Below, one piece after another: positions 11,801-23,000 of a DNA stretch of 64,000 bases. Position numbers and translations under genes: made by a program. The notes beneath the pieces are model-generated. The model saw only the letters and a list, made by a program, of their open reading frames with translations, made no database searches and was not told the origin of the DNA. The DNA lies in assembly GCF_016859285.1 (NCBI RefSeq), contig NC_053417.1:14070206-14134205 (forward strand). Reading direction: 5' to 3'. The DNA comes from Xiphias gladius. Lineage: Eukaryota > Chordata > Actinopteri > Istiophoriformes > Xiphiidae. Each line of letters starts with the position of its first letter. Position 1 is the stretch's first letter.

Positions 11801-14800
11801 GTGAGGAGAAAAAAAAAACAGTTAACTCACTGGGAAAAGGACGTTTTTGATCCATTTTGAACGACCAAACAATATTTGATCATCGTCTACTTCCTATAAT
11901 AAAGCATGATTTTAGAATGATTGTTTGTTTTCCTTTGGAGTAACACATGGTGCTGTGTGTAGTGCTCTTGTTGAAAAAAAAAAGGTAGAACTTGACCAGA
12001 TGTTTGTAAGCGCTCAGCATGGTACCATGTGGCATATCAAAAACTACCAAAACAGCCTGAGGAACAATCGCTCTACTCCAGCTCTGTTAGACTTCACACT
12101 CAGAATGGGTCGCTCATGAGTGTGAGGATGGCAGACTAATCTTGAGTTCACTTCACTTGAGCTCTGTGAGATTTGTGAAGAAATTTCTAATCTGATCGTG
12201 AATATAACAACCTTCAATGTCCAACTGCTGTGCTGGTTCCCAACCTTTTTGGGTTATGATGCCTAAATATGAGGCAATATCTATTTGGGGACTGTATGAC
12301 AGTTACTAGGGAGGAGAGGTGTTAAGAATAGAGGGAAGGTTATTTATGTATTTTCTGTTTTCGCTGAAGGGAGGGTAGTTTTATTCGGGGTGTGGGGATG
12401 GGGGGAGCTTGACATATCATTTGTCAAATAATCTCTTATTTTGCATGCTGACAGAAAGCATAACAACGTGAAAGTAAAATGTGTCATATAAATGTGACAG
12501 TGACAACTATTAGTTAAAAAATAAAGTGGCAGGAATGCTGGTATTGGAACTGGCAAGGTCTTAAGGTTTATACTGGAGTATATAATCTTAAATTCTTTGT
12601 GCACTTTTAGTGTTTTTTTTCAAAATAAAAAACAATAAAGGAATTCAATAGCGTTAGATTAGTTTGAGATATCGTGGGGAAGGTGTTGCAGTTTTTCTCT
12701 TAGTCAAAGGAAGGGTCCAAACAAAATCATAGTGTTTAGGAAAGAGTTGCGATTTTTTTTTTTTTTTAAAGTGAAACATAATACTGTCCCCTCCTCCCCA
12801 GCCCAATAATTTTCATTCAGGCTCCGGCAACTGTTTGTGACCGGTTGCACATATGTACATTTTTTTTTTTTTTGTCCTGAGTAGGTCAAACGTTTTCAGC
12901 AATTCACGGGAAAATCCAATGATAAGGGAAGTCATTTAAAATAAGTATCTGTTAACCATCATGTGACCCTTTCTGATCATCTTGCAAGTTGCAACAGCTC
13001 GGGGGAGTCCCCACCCCCAGGTTAGGAACCACTGTCTTAAAGAATATTTTGACTCAAATGTACAACACAAAGCAAATGAGCAGTATTTATTTCATTTTGG
13101 GACAAACTGAGAAAGAATTCATTGTTATTAAAAGCCACAGGTCCTTCCAGTGTTAAGTGTTTAGCTTTGAAAGATGATCAACTCCAGCTGCTTACCTCCA
13201 CACAGCAGTTCCCATCCAGGGCTATGTTGCCCTGGCAGTCCTTGCGGTCCTCCCCTGTGTAGTAGGACAAGTTGCTCGGCCTTAAGGTGAACCAGCGTTC
13301 CTTCCAGTTTCTCCTTAGCTGGCCTTTTTTCCACAGATAACCCTGCATGCACCCAAACGAACACACACACATATGTCACCGCCAAAGAGAAGAGCACGTC
13401 AGGAACCAAAACATAGACTTCTGTTGGCAGATGGGTCTCCTACCTCCTTGAGGACATCACCAACTATCTCCCTGTATACTTCCTCTATAGCCATGCTGAT
13501 TATGCTCTTATCAATTCCTCTGGTTGTCTTTCCTGAGTTCATCATCTCCAGAAAAACCCAAACAGTAATGCCACTCTGCTGCACTGAGTCCTGGGAGAAG
13601 AAGTCCTCTAATTCAACACAGTTGAACTCAATACTCATAGCCATGCATATCTTCTTGAGGAGGTACTCCACCTGAAGAGTAAAAGAAACGAAAACGCCTT
13701 GAGAGTGAGAATTAATTTGATTCATTTGAATTATCTATGTTTGCTGCATTATACTCAAGGGAGGAAGAAACTAAAGAAAATATTTGCTTTACTATAATCA
13801 AGTACCTTGTTTTGTAGGTTTGTAGGAGTGTTTGTAACTCAATTTAACATCTATTTTAGTGACTTTCCTTTGAAGGATTTTTTTTTTGCTTCATCAGTTG
13901 TGGAGCTTTCACAATAAATGGTTTTTTGGCTGATTAAATCAGAGGACTCGGGTTTTACTTTATTTGAGCCCTTAATCGTGTAGTTTCCCATTCTTTTTAT
14001 TAAAACATCCCATTAAAGATCACATTCAGCAATGATTTCCTTACTCTAAAGTTACTTTTATTTATGTTGTTTCTTAATTAAAACTACTTTAGTAACAGTA
14101 TTTACGACAGTGTAGTACATTTTACACCACAGATTTCACAGCGGTCAGCATGTGAAGCCGAAATACCAAAATAAAACCAGATAATGTTTTCTTAAACTCA
14201 GCATGATAGAAAATATACTGCCCTTGAAATGTAGGGTTTTCTCTTGGGTGCAGCTGTGAAAAACACTCAACAGGAAACCAAAACGAAAGCTTGCGAGGGA
14301 GAAAAAAACCCACACTGCTGCATAACATGAGCACGGTGTTCCATGATGGCAAGAAAATTAGGTTTCAGCAAAGGTGAACTTAGTGATTGTAAAAGGTCCA
14401 ACACCATTTTCAGATCACAGATTACTGCCTACAGTCTTGGAATTGTACTCAACAACAGAGCACAGTTACTTGAACCATTCATGTGGCTAAATTTAGGAAC
14501 AAGCAGCCTTGATCAACTCTGACTTCAAGATGTACAAAATTGTTTTGTTTATGTAATCTTACAATAAGAAATGTTTTTTTTCCAGTCTAATCATATAAAT
14601 GCCTCATATTTCAAGTAAGAGCATATATATATCTTCTTTTAATCAGATATCAAATTTGCTTTGTGATTGTAACTGTAATGAGTGAGTGTGAAGAAATTAA
14701 TCTAATCTCTTTAAATCTAAATATATTCTAGTTGAACCTACCTCATCAGGGACCATAACCAGAGGGTATTTGTCCTCAGACAGAAAATTAAAAAGACACC

Positions 14801-17112
14801 AAAGCCGAAAAGCATCCCTCTCTGGCAGAACAGTGTTGCTGTTTTTGTCCGTCTGGTAGTTTTTCTTTGCCGTAAGAGTCCAACAGAGCTCATCTACGTT
14901 TTCCTTATTAAAAGAGCCTTCCACAACCTACAAGAACAAAATGCAGAGACTGAAAAAACTCTGACAGCACCCTTGACTTCAGAGCATTGCAATTTGATGA
15001 AACAAAAAGAGCGTGTGGTTCTGTTTTAATCACCTTATCCAGGATGTATTTGTTGAGATAAGGCATATAACCCTGACTAGAAACTGGGCCATCATCATCA
15101 TCCCTAAAGTGCTCCTCCAAAGCAACTGGGTCATGTGGGATACACAGGACTGTGCACAGGTTGTGGGACAATACCTGAAAAATCAAGACGTACAGGACAG
15201 ACATATTTAAAACTGTAGCAGTGATATGCTAAATTCATATGCAGAACATAGATAAATCAAATCAGCTATGTTGGCATGAATCTGATGTTACACTTCTGCC
15301 AAAACTAAATAAGATACTGTATATGTAGTGGAGAATTGAGTTTGTTTGCAGGGATAAACATCTGTGTCAATATTACCCTTAGAAAAAATATGGGCTAGCA
15401 AATTGAGGAAAAAATATGTTAACTTCGATCTTTAGGGAGTTGAAGTTCTGAATTTCTGTCGCATCATAATTTTCTAAAAATAAAGTTTGCACATACGTTA
15501 GTGTGAAAGAATAGAAAAAATATGGGTGGTTGGAGTCAGCAAGATACAGTAAGAGAAATGGCGTGGCATACATTTTCAGATACAATATGTAACTACTTAA
15601 AAAAAAATCAACCAATCAATTTAAAGTAAAGGTTAGTGCATCTCAATGTGCTTTACAGGTGACTGACAAACTAATAGGACAGTGTAATGACAAACAGTAA
15701 AATAATGGCAGAAGTTTGTTCAAAAATTTAGAGAGACATAAGTTTGGAAAATGTGAAAAAGACATGAAAAAAGTGAAATAATATAAATGAAAATAAAAAT
15801 AGATAAAAGGCAATAAAAAGAATATAAGATGAAAATCCAATATCCATAAGACATGCTCAAAAGTTAGATCGTATCATAAACTCCAAGTAACACTATATAC
15901 TGTATGTAATCAGTGTAAAGTACAACCTCCGGTTGAACTACCAGTGTGTCAAAAGGGATTTTAACCAATAAAACCAGGCTTTTGCTTCTACTGAATTACA
16001 TTTCTTGAACTGAGAGTGTGCAACGTCCTCAGATATCTAATGCACATTATCAGCTAACCATCGTGTGTTGAGCTATAACCACATCCTGTCTCTAGTCTCC
16101 AGTGCACTACAACATCTGTCAGTTTTGAGGACACGGCATGCAAACGGCTGGCCTGCGAGCATGTCATAAGAACCTGGTGCCTGTACACAGGCTGCCTGCA
16201 TGAGGGGGATAAGCCTAGTCACGAGGCTGACTCGCTGTGAGCCAGGAGCGGCAGGCAGCACATCGCAGGAACGTGGAGGTGGCTCAAATGGAGTCTGATC
16301 CCCACCAAGACCCAGTGACATAATGATGAGATCAACAAAAATACAGCTGCTTCATTGAAGCCCTGTGGCAGGAGAAAACAACCACCAACATGTTTCCACT
16401 TTGTCCTTGCTCTCACTGTAAAAATGTTCTTTTGATGTACACAGGCTCATCTTGTGAACATACTTTATTCAATAGGCTGTTCTCTGGGCGGGTCCAGTGC
16501 CAGAGGACCCTTTGCACTACAAGCTGGTACGTCGAGGCCCAGTGTAAGCACAGCTTGGAGATGAGGGCTCCCATTCATATACAGACTGAGGGCAAACTGT
16601 TACTCTCGTGCTCTTGCCAGACAGAGATGCATATTGTGCCCTCTTTCAGCAGTGAAAGCATTTTACCCAACATATAGGGAACAAATTTGTTCCTTGTTTA
16701 ACTGAATGCAGAATACAAAAAAAAAAAAAAGGGTTTCACACAGGAAATATTGAGGATGATCAGTAACATCATCGTGTTTCCTAAAGCACAGAATCCAACC
16801 TAGCAAAGACTAAATAAGTAATGTATTTGTGACATTTAGTTCGCTGATCACTTCAAATATTTTCACCTCATCTTCCTCAGAGCCAGCCCACGTGATGGAC
16901 TTTGGGCTGAGGTAGGACATGAGGCAGCAGAATAAAAAAGTGAGTGAATTCTCAGACCAAAAAAAAAAAAAACTTTACTAAATTCCCATCTTCCAGTTAG
17001 AGGACCCTCCACTCACCTTCAGCTGAGACTTGGAAACCTTACCACTCTTCTCCAGATCCAGGGCTGTGAAGCCGTACCAAATGGACTTGAGCAGCTCAGA
17101 CCGCAGGTCCAT
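8848..17112 (-). CDS. def6: DEF6 guanine nucleotide exchange factor (SLAT/IBP, SWAP70 family)
   Basis: In known biology this is an unusual Rho-family (Rac1/Cdc42) exchange factor, recruited by PIP3 and acting in immune-cell cytoskeletal signalling. Minus-strand coding exons: 17112-17017, 15174-15034, 14927-14742, 13671-13444, 13342-13196, 11697-11589, 11494-11196, 11095-10929, 10518-10320, 9552-9462, 9041-8848. All junctions are GT-AG and in phase, giving 618 aa against about 631 in human. The start [19 protein letters not shown] matches the family N terminus. Residues 1-215 are the EF-hand-like region, and about 216-312 are the PH domain ([20 protein letters not shown]). About 310-550 are a long Glu/Gln/Arg coiled coil (the DBL-homology-like region), including the family motif [12 protein letters not shown] Ser/Arg/Glu-rich tail ends in NGDMDIP. 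It lies directly upstream of ppard in the same orientation, as in human 6p21. Confidence 0.95.
11698..13195 (-). other. def6 intron 5
   Basis: No exon signal. It contains poly-T/poly-A runs (12751-12768, 12860-12874) and no element that I can name. Confidence 0.5.
15175..17016 (-). other. def6 intron 1
   Basis: First intron, about 1.84 kb. It has A-rich stretches (15600-15840, 16718-16730, 16959-16972). An open frame at 16390-16677 has no splice support or family match. No repeat could be named. Confidence 0.5.
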
Positions 17113-17479
17113 TTCTGCAGCAGTGTTACTTTCTGGTTTCCTCCTCTAAGTCTCTTCTTCTTCCCTCTGCTGTTGACAAGGGGCCCCTGGGTGACAGGCA
17201 GACACCCACACTGTGTTGCTGCTGTCAGGCAGGCATGGGCTTTACCAGACTGCTGGCAGCGACACCTGCTGGACGTCTACAGTCACCAACAGGGTGGGAG
17301 TGTCTTATTGTTTACTACATGCTCTGCTCCTGCCTTCCAATGGTGGAAGAAGTTTTCAGATCTTCTAGCGTACAAATACAACATTATGAAAATACCCTAT
17401 TACAGGTTAGAGTCCTTTAATCAAAATTGTAGAACTCAGAACCTCCCTTTCACACTATATATATATATAATTACAGCTG

Positions 17480-17758
17480 AAATATTTAGTTGATGTATAG
17501 ATAAGTCAGTTGACAAAAAATTAATAATCAATATTGTAATTATTCACATAAAAACACCAAAAATTCTCTAGTTTATACCTCTCCAATGTGTTTTAAGTCA
17601 CTCTATGTTGACTGTCATTCAATTTTCAAATGTTATTGTAAAATAAAAATTGGACATTAAAAAAAAAAAAAAATCTGACGTTTTACCGATCAAACGAGTA
17701 ATCAAGGAAAGAGTTGTCAGAATAACTGATAATAAACATCATTGTTTATTGCAGCCCT
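17480..17758. mobile_element. hAT-like MITE of the GGGCTGCAAC family, copy 1
   Basis: Diverged copy ending in CATTGTTTATTGCAGCCCTA, the reverse complement of the family start GGGCTGCAACTAATGATTAT seen at 59770. The interior has the typical AATTATTCAC / TTATTGTAAAATAAAAA character. Non-coding. It sits just upstream of def6 on the side facing troap. Confidence 0.55.
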
Positions 17759-19240
17759 AATTATTACATTTTTATGTTATTGAACTATGTTATAATATTA
17801 AATTATTATTACTGCATTAAAGTGTCATCAGTATTTTAATGTTGTAGCTTCTAGAAGTAAAGCTGGTTTTGATTGCTATTTTTTTTTATTGGTGATTGGT
17901 CTTGTTCATAATAATTTGACAATATGTTTTATCAGTAGGTGGAGTATAAGTATACAGTAACCTAATCTACTAGCATGTACTCAAGTAAATTACAAGTACC
18001 TCGAAATTGTACTCAAGTACTGTTACATACTTGAGTAAATGTACTTGCCACCAGTGTTGCCTCCAAGGAATGGCCATAGCTCAGGGTTAGTATAGGATTA
18101 AGTAGATGTTAGGTAAAGAAGACACTAAGTTATTTTATTACCAAGCGACGTTATCATTTGCAAACTAGCTAGGTTTCTCTGCTTGGTTTACTTTTAGGTC
18201 TGACCGTCAGGTGCAATGAAATTAGCGTTAGCTTTAGCTCATTAACAGCATTAGCTCATTTAGCTAGTTAACACATTAGTTCGACAAAATCTTGTGTTAA
18301 CAGCTACTTTTCGTTAATTAGCATCAATTATATTATTAATTTAAGACTTTTGTATTGTGTAAAGATGAAAAAAAAAGTACCTGCTAGCCTACAGTTGTCT
18401 GGTTCCAGCCCTTTGAATCACCAACATCTCACAATATGTGGAGCGCTTCAGAGAAATTACGTTAAACGACTAATTGAAATGAAGTAGTGTCAACACTAAA
18501 TGGCTATCCTAGCCCCAGGCCTGTCAGGACAAACATCTCCATCTAGAGGCGTAAATAAAAGGTAAATGAAAAAAATAAATAATGGGTAGATAGTTTCCTG
18601 TGACTGTACGACACATTTATAAAATCAGATCTAGAGAAATAAAAATATCATGACGATACCATAAAGCAATTTAACTTGACAAAACGAAACAAACAAAAAA
18701 TCTTACCAACTCAAGGTCCACTCACTAGCTTTTTCATTTTCCTATCTCACGGTTTTCCTCAGTGGAGGGACACTGCTCATCAAACCTGTTTCATAACTTA
18801 GATTATTATTATAAGATTATTATTAGTAGCAATAGTAGTATGTATTATTATTATCATTATTACTAATTATCATTATTGTTATTATCAGTATCAAATCTAT
18901 ATATCTATCTATCTATGTATCTGTCTATAATAGAATCAATCAGCATTTCAAACTAAAAAAATTGAACTACAAATCTTGATCCACAGTGATTTATTTTTTT
19001 TGATTTTGTAAGCTTTATTTTAAGTAGTACTGGTGCCCTGTACTCATAGACTCTATGAGTGTAATTTGTACTTGTGGGTTTTTTCGTCTGTCACTGTATA
19101 TGTTGTCGTATATGTTACTTGTTTTATATGTTACATGCCATGTTTAGCTAGCTAAAGACAATTTTCCACTCTGGTAGACAAAAAAGTTATATTCTATTGT
19201 GTTCTATTCTACTTGGAGGTGGGGGGCGGCAAAAAAGCAG
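17759..19240. other. def6-troap intergenic stretch
   Basis: No gene. It contains a short TTAGC/TAGC cluster at about 18165-18295, ATT/TTA-rich low-complexity sequence at 18800-18890, and a diverged (TATC)n microsatellite at 18896-18930. Nothing else was seen. Confidence 0.5.
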
Positions 19241-19569
19241 TCACGTGGTAAAACAACTTTCGCGTCGTTGCCATGGAGCTGTTTATGAAACTCTGTTGCT
19301 CATTGGCCGGAGATATTGTCATGGCCAAAGTGCGCGCAGTCATTGGCTGGTACGGCTTCCTATTGCGACCAATGGTGAAGCGCGCTTTTTACAAACTGCT
19401 GCGAGTCCAGGAAGTTGACAGCCCACTGCGGTGTGAAAGGACGCAACAAGGGTTCTTTAAATTCTACACAAAACCGCCTGGAAAACCAAAATATTTGGAA
19501 TTAGTTGTATCAGAAAGACTTTATTGGATGCCCAACAGGACACAACAGCGACCCTTTTGTATTTCGAAA
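19240..19569 (+). promoter_or_regulatory. troap: troap promoter and probable non-coding first exon
   Basis: Three CCAAT boxes are visible: inverted ATTGG at 19302-19306 and 19342-19346, and direct CCAAT at 19369-19373. A TTTCGCG E2F-like site lies at about 19257 and a TTTAAA box of the CHR type at 19456-19461. Multiple NF-Y boxes upstream of a CHR is the known arrangement in G2/M-expressed genes, which fits troap. A strong donor (GTATGT) at 19570 would end a non-coding exon joining the acceptor TCATAG at 20083-20088, two bases before the ATG. The start site is inferred. Confidence 0.6.
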
Positions 19570-20090
19570 GTATGTAAAGTAAAAAGTAATAGGCTTTACT
19601 TGTGTATGTAGCATGTGCTAACGATCAAAGACTTTACGTTTATCCTTCTGCTCGAGTTAAAGCTTATTTCTCTTGGTAATGTTTCTGGTTAACACGTTGG
19701 TTTTTACTGTGCGCAGACTTGGCTGCTATCAGTTAAGTGGTCTATTAATTAGGCAAATAAATGCCATTATTTATTGCCGGGTTACTGTTTTTCACAGTGC
19801 CATTGATGGTGGGAATTGTCTTCATGGAGCCTTAGCTTTATCGACTCGCTTGGTTTGGTTGCTTCCTATCTATGGAGCAAATGTTGAAGCTTTGGAAGGA
19901 ATCGTAGTCTGATGTTTTTGTTTCTGCAGATGCATGCTTTATGTATTTTGTCCATCTTTGGACCCACTTTGCGGTTAGTCTGTATGGTGTTTCATGCTTG
20001 GTTGCTCAATTTTCATTTGCTTTTTCCATTTCTTGCTCCTCTAGTTCTTTTTCACACCTTCACCACCCACTTCTTCCTCCTGTCATAGTT

Positions 20091-23000
20091 ATGGATTCCT
20101 CTGCAGTCCTTCATCAGCAAAGTCAGAACAAAATCCGCAGCGACTTTCTGAGGTAAGCCAGTTTATAAAAGTATAAAACACATTTCTTCAGTTTCCTTCT
20201 CTCCTTGCCTTTTGGGCTGAGTACAGAATACTTTTTGGTACAGACGGAAATTTTTCTGTGGCACAAAGTATTATAATTATATAAATATAATTTTGATCAC
20301 GTTTGATTTAAATCTAAACTCTTTCCTGTTTTTAGATTACATATTGTTCAGGCGGATTGTGTAGTCTGTTATCTTGTTTTCAAAGTAAGGTAGTAAAAAA
20401 TAGTTGTTTTAGTATTGTTACTGGAACCAATGTATCATAACAGCACTAGTGTAAAAAAAATTTCAAACGATACCAACTCTACACTCACCGAATATTATTA
20501 GGAGCACCACACTAATACTGAGTAGGACCTCCCCTTGCTCTCAAAACAGCCTCAGCTCTTCATGTCATGGATTTCACAGGATGCTGGAAACATGTCTTTG
20601 AGATTTTGGTCCATGTTGATGTGACTGCATCACATCATGTCTGCAGATTTGTCAGCTGCACATTCATGCTGCATGTCACCTGTTCTACCACATCCCAAAG
20701 GTGTTCTACTGGATTCAGATCTGGTGACTGGGGAGGCCGCTGAAGTACACTGAACTCCTTGTCATGTTATTGAAGCCAGTTTTAGATCACTTTTGCTTTG
20801 GGACATGGTGGCACATCAGGCCGGAAGTAGCCCAGATAGGATGGTAAACTGTGGATATAAAGGGATGCACATAGACAGCAACAATACCCAGATAGGCTGT
20901 TGCATTCAAACCACGACTGATTGATATTAAGGGGCCCAGGGTGAGTCAAGAAAACATTTCCCCCACCATTAAAGCACCACCACCAGCCTGGAGTCTTGAC
21001 ACAAGGCAGGTTGGGTTCATGGATTCATGCTGCTAATGCAGAATTCTGACCCTACCATCTGCCTGTCTCAGCAGAATTCAACATTCATCAGACCAGGCTA
21101 TGTTTTTCCAGTCTGCAACTGTCTAGTTGTAGCCCATCCACCTCACCATTGCTTTTCTTTCAGCTCCAACCAGTCTGGTCATTCTCCTCTGACCTCTCTC
21201 GTCAACAACGCGTTTCCATCCACAGAACTTTTGCTCACTCTGTTTTTTTATTTTTTGTACCATTCTGAGTAAAATCTCTAGAGACTGTCGTGCGTGAAAA
21301 TCCCAGGAGATCAGAAGTTTCAGAAAATACTAAACCAGCCCATCTGGCACTAACAATCATGCCACGGCCAAATACACTGATATCAAAATTTTTTTTTTCC
21401 CCCCATTTTGATGTTTAATGTGAACATTGACTGAAGCTCCTGACTTCTATCTGCAGGATTTTAAGCACTACACTGTTTCCACATGATTGGCTGGTTGGAT
21501 ATATGCATGGTGAATACGCAGGTGTGCAGGTGTTCCTAATAAAGTGCTCAGTGAGTCTAGTTGCATATTTTATTTTGCAACTGACTGTTTTTTTTCCACA
21601 CAGAATGAAGAATGAACATAACAAAATGCCAGCGGTCCCAAAGCCTTCCAAACTCCTGTCTGCACAGCACCTTTCCAAACAAGACAGTGAGAACAAGGAT
21701 CCAGGAAGCTCAGAAATGGGTAGAAAGGCACCTGTGCGACCAGGTGTAAGCAGGCTTCCGGTGCTCGCAAAGTCTCTTCGTCTACAGACTCCCAGCGACT
21801 TCAGTCAAACCCACTGTAGGTGGGAGGAGAAATCATTGGCTGTAAGTGCTTTCTTCCTGTCCTGTACATTTAAATGTTTTTATTTAATCAGATGATTGTT
21901 GTATTCTTAATACTTTATCATTTTACTACAGGGGAAAGCTAAGAAGAAAAAGCCATGTACCAGGCCTCTGCCGTTTAACCTGTCCCAGCCCAAGAGGTCA
22001 AAAACGACCAGCGAAAATCAACAGCCCATAATTGCACCCCAGTCACAGACTGGCACTCATGCTGTCCAACCTGAAACCACTGTATGCAATGTTCGTCTAA
22101 AGACCCAAAACATATATTCAAAACCTACTAAACATCCAGCTGTGGTAAACAGCCATGTTGACTCAACACACAAGTCTCATGGCAAAGCTACAGAAAATAT
22201 ATCCCACCTCTCAGGGCTGTCTCAGCTTCCCAACACATTTAAGACTTCAGACACTTTGTCCAATCCTCCGTCAGCCATTCCTAATAACGCTCTGCATCAG
22301 AACAGTGCTCCTTCCTCTGCACAGCCTGCTCTTAGTGCAGAGACCTGTTTGGAAAACATGAACTTGCTCAGTCTCAAAGACCCGACCAAGACATCGCTTG
22401 CTAGCCAGAGCACGCAGCTGACCAAGCAGGTTAATTTTTCAAAGGGTTCAACTGGTAAGTTGAGTGTGTTGTTGACTTGACTTTGCGTTTGAGCTTCCAT
22501 TTCTGTTTTGAACAATATCACTCAATATATCCGCATCTTAAGTTTCCAGCTATGTAGATACATAGTTTATATTTAGTAGTAAATCGAGCATACAATAATT
22601 TTAAATGTAGGTTTTGATTTAATTCTCTGCTTTATTCGTTTGTACCTACACTAACTGGAATTTATCCAGTTATAATATTGCTGTAACAAATGCATTTTTC
22701 CAGGTAGATAAATGTACCTGTACAACAACATAATTATAGTTTATTAATTTGATAGCTAGAAATGTATTGTAAGCATTTTCATGATTGCTTGCTCTCTTTT
22801 TATAGTTATGACTTTGTTGACTACATTTCTCACTCATTTGTCCTTGTGAAAAGTGGTCACTAGTGTATCTAAGGTTGACTTCTTATGTATTTCAGACAAA
22901 GGGGAGAACTTCCAGTCTGACCATGCGGCTTTGCTAAGTATCCTCCGGAACGAGGGAGTAAGTGCCACAGGTCTGGGATCTGCAACTCCACAGTCCAAAC

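Noticed and set aside
19273-19611. 112-codon open frame starting MELFMKLCC
   Set aside because: It overlaps the CCAAT boxes and probable first non-coding exon of troap, has no family similarity and would cross the donor at 19570.
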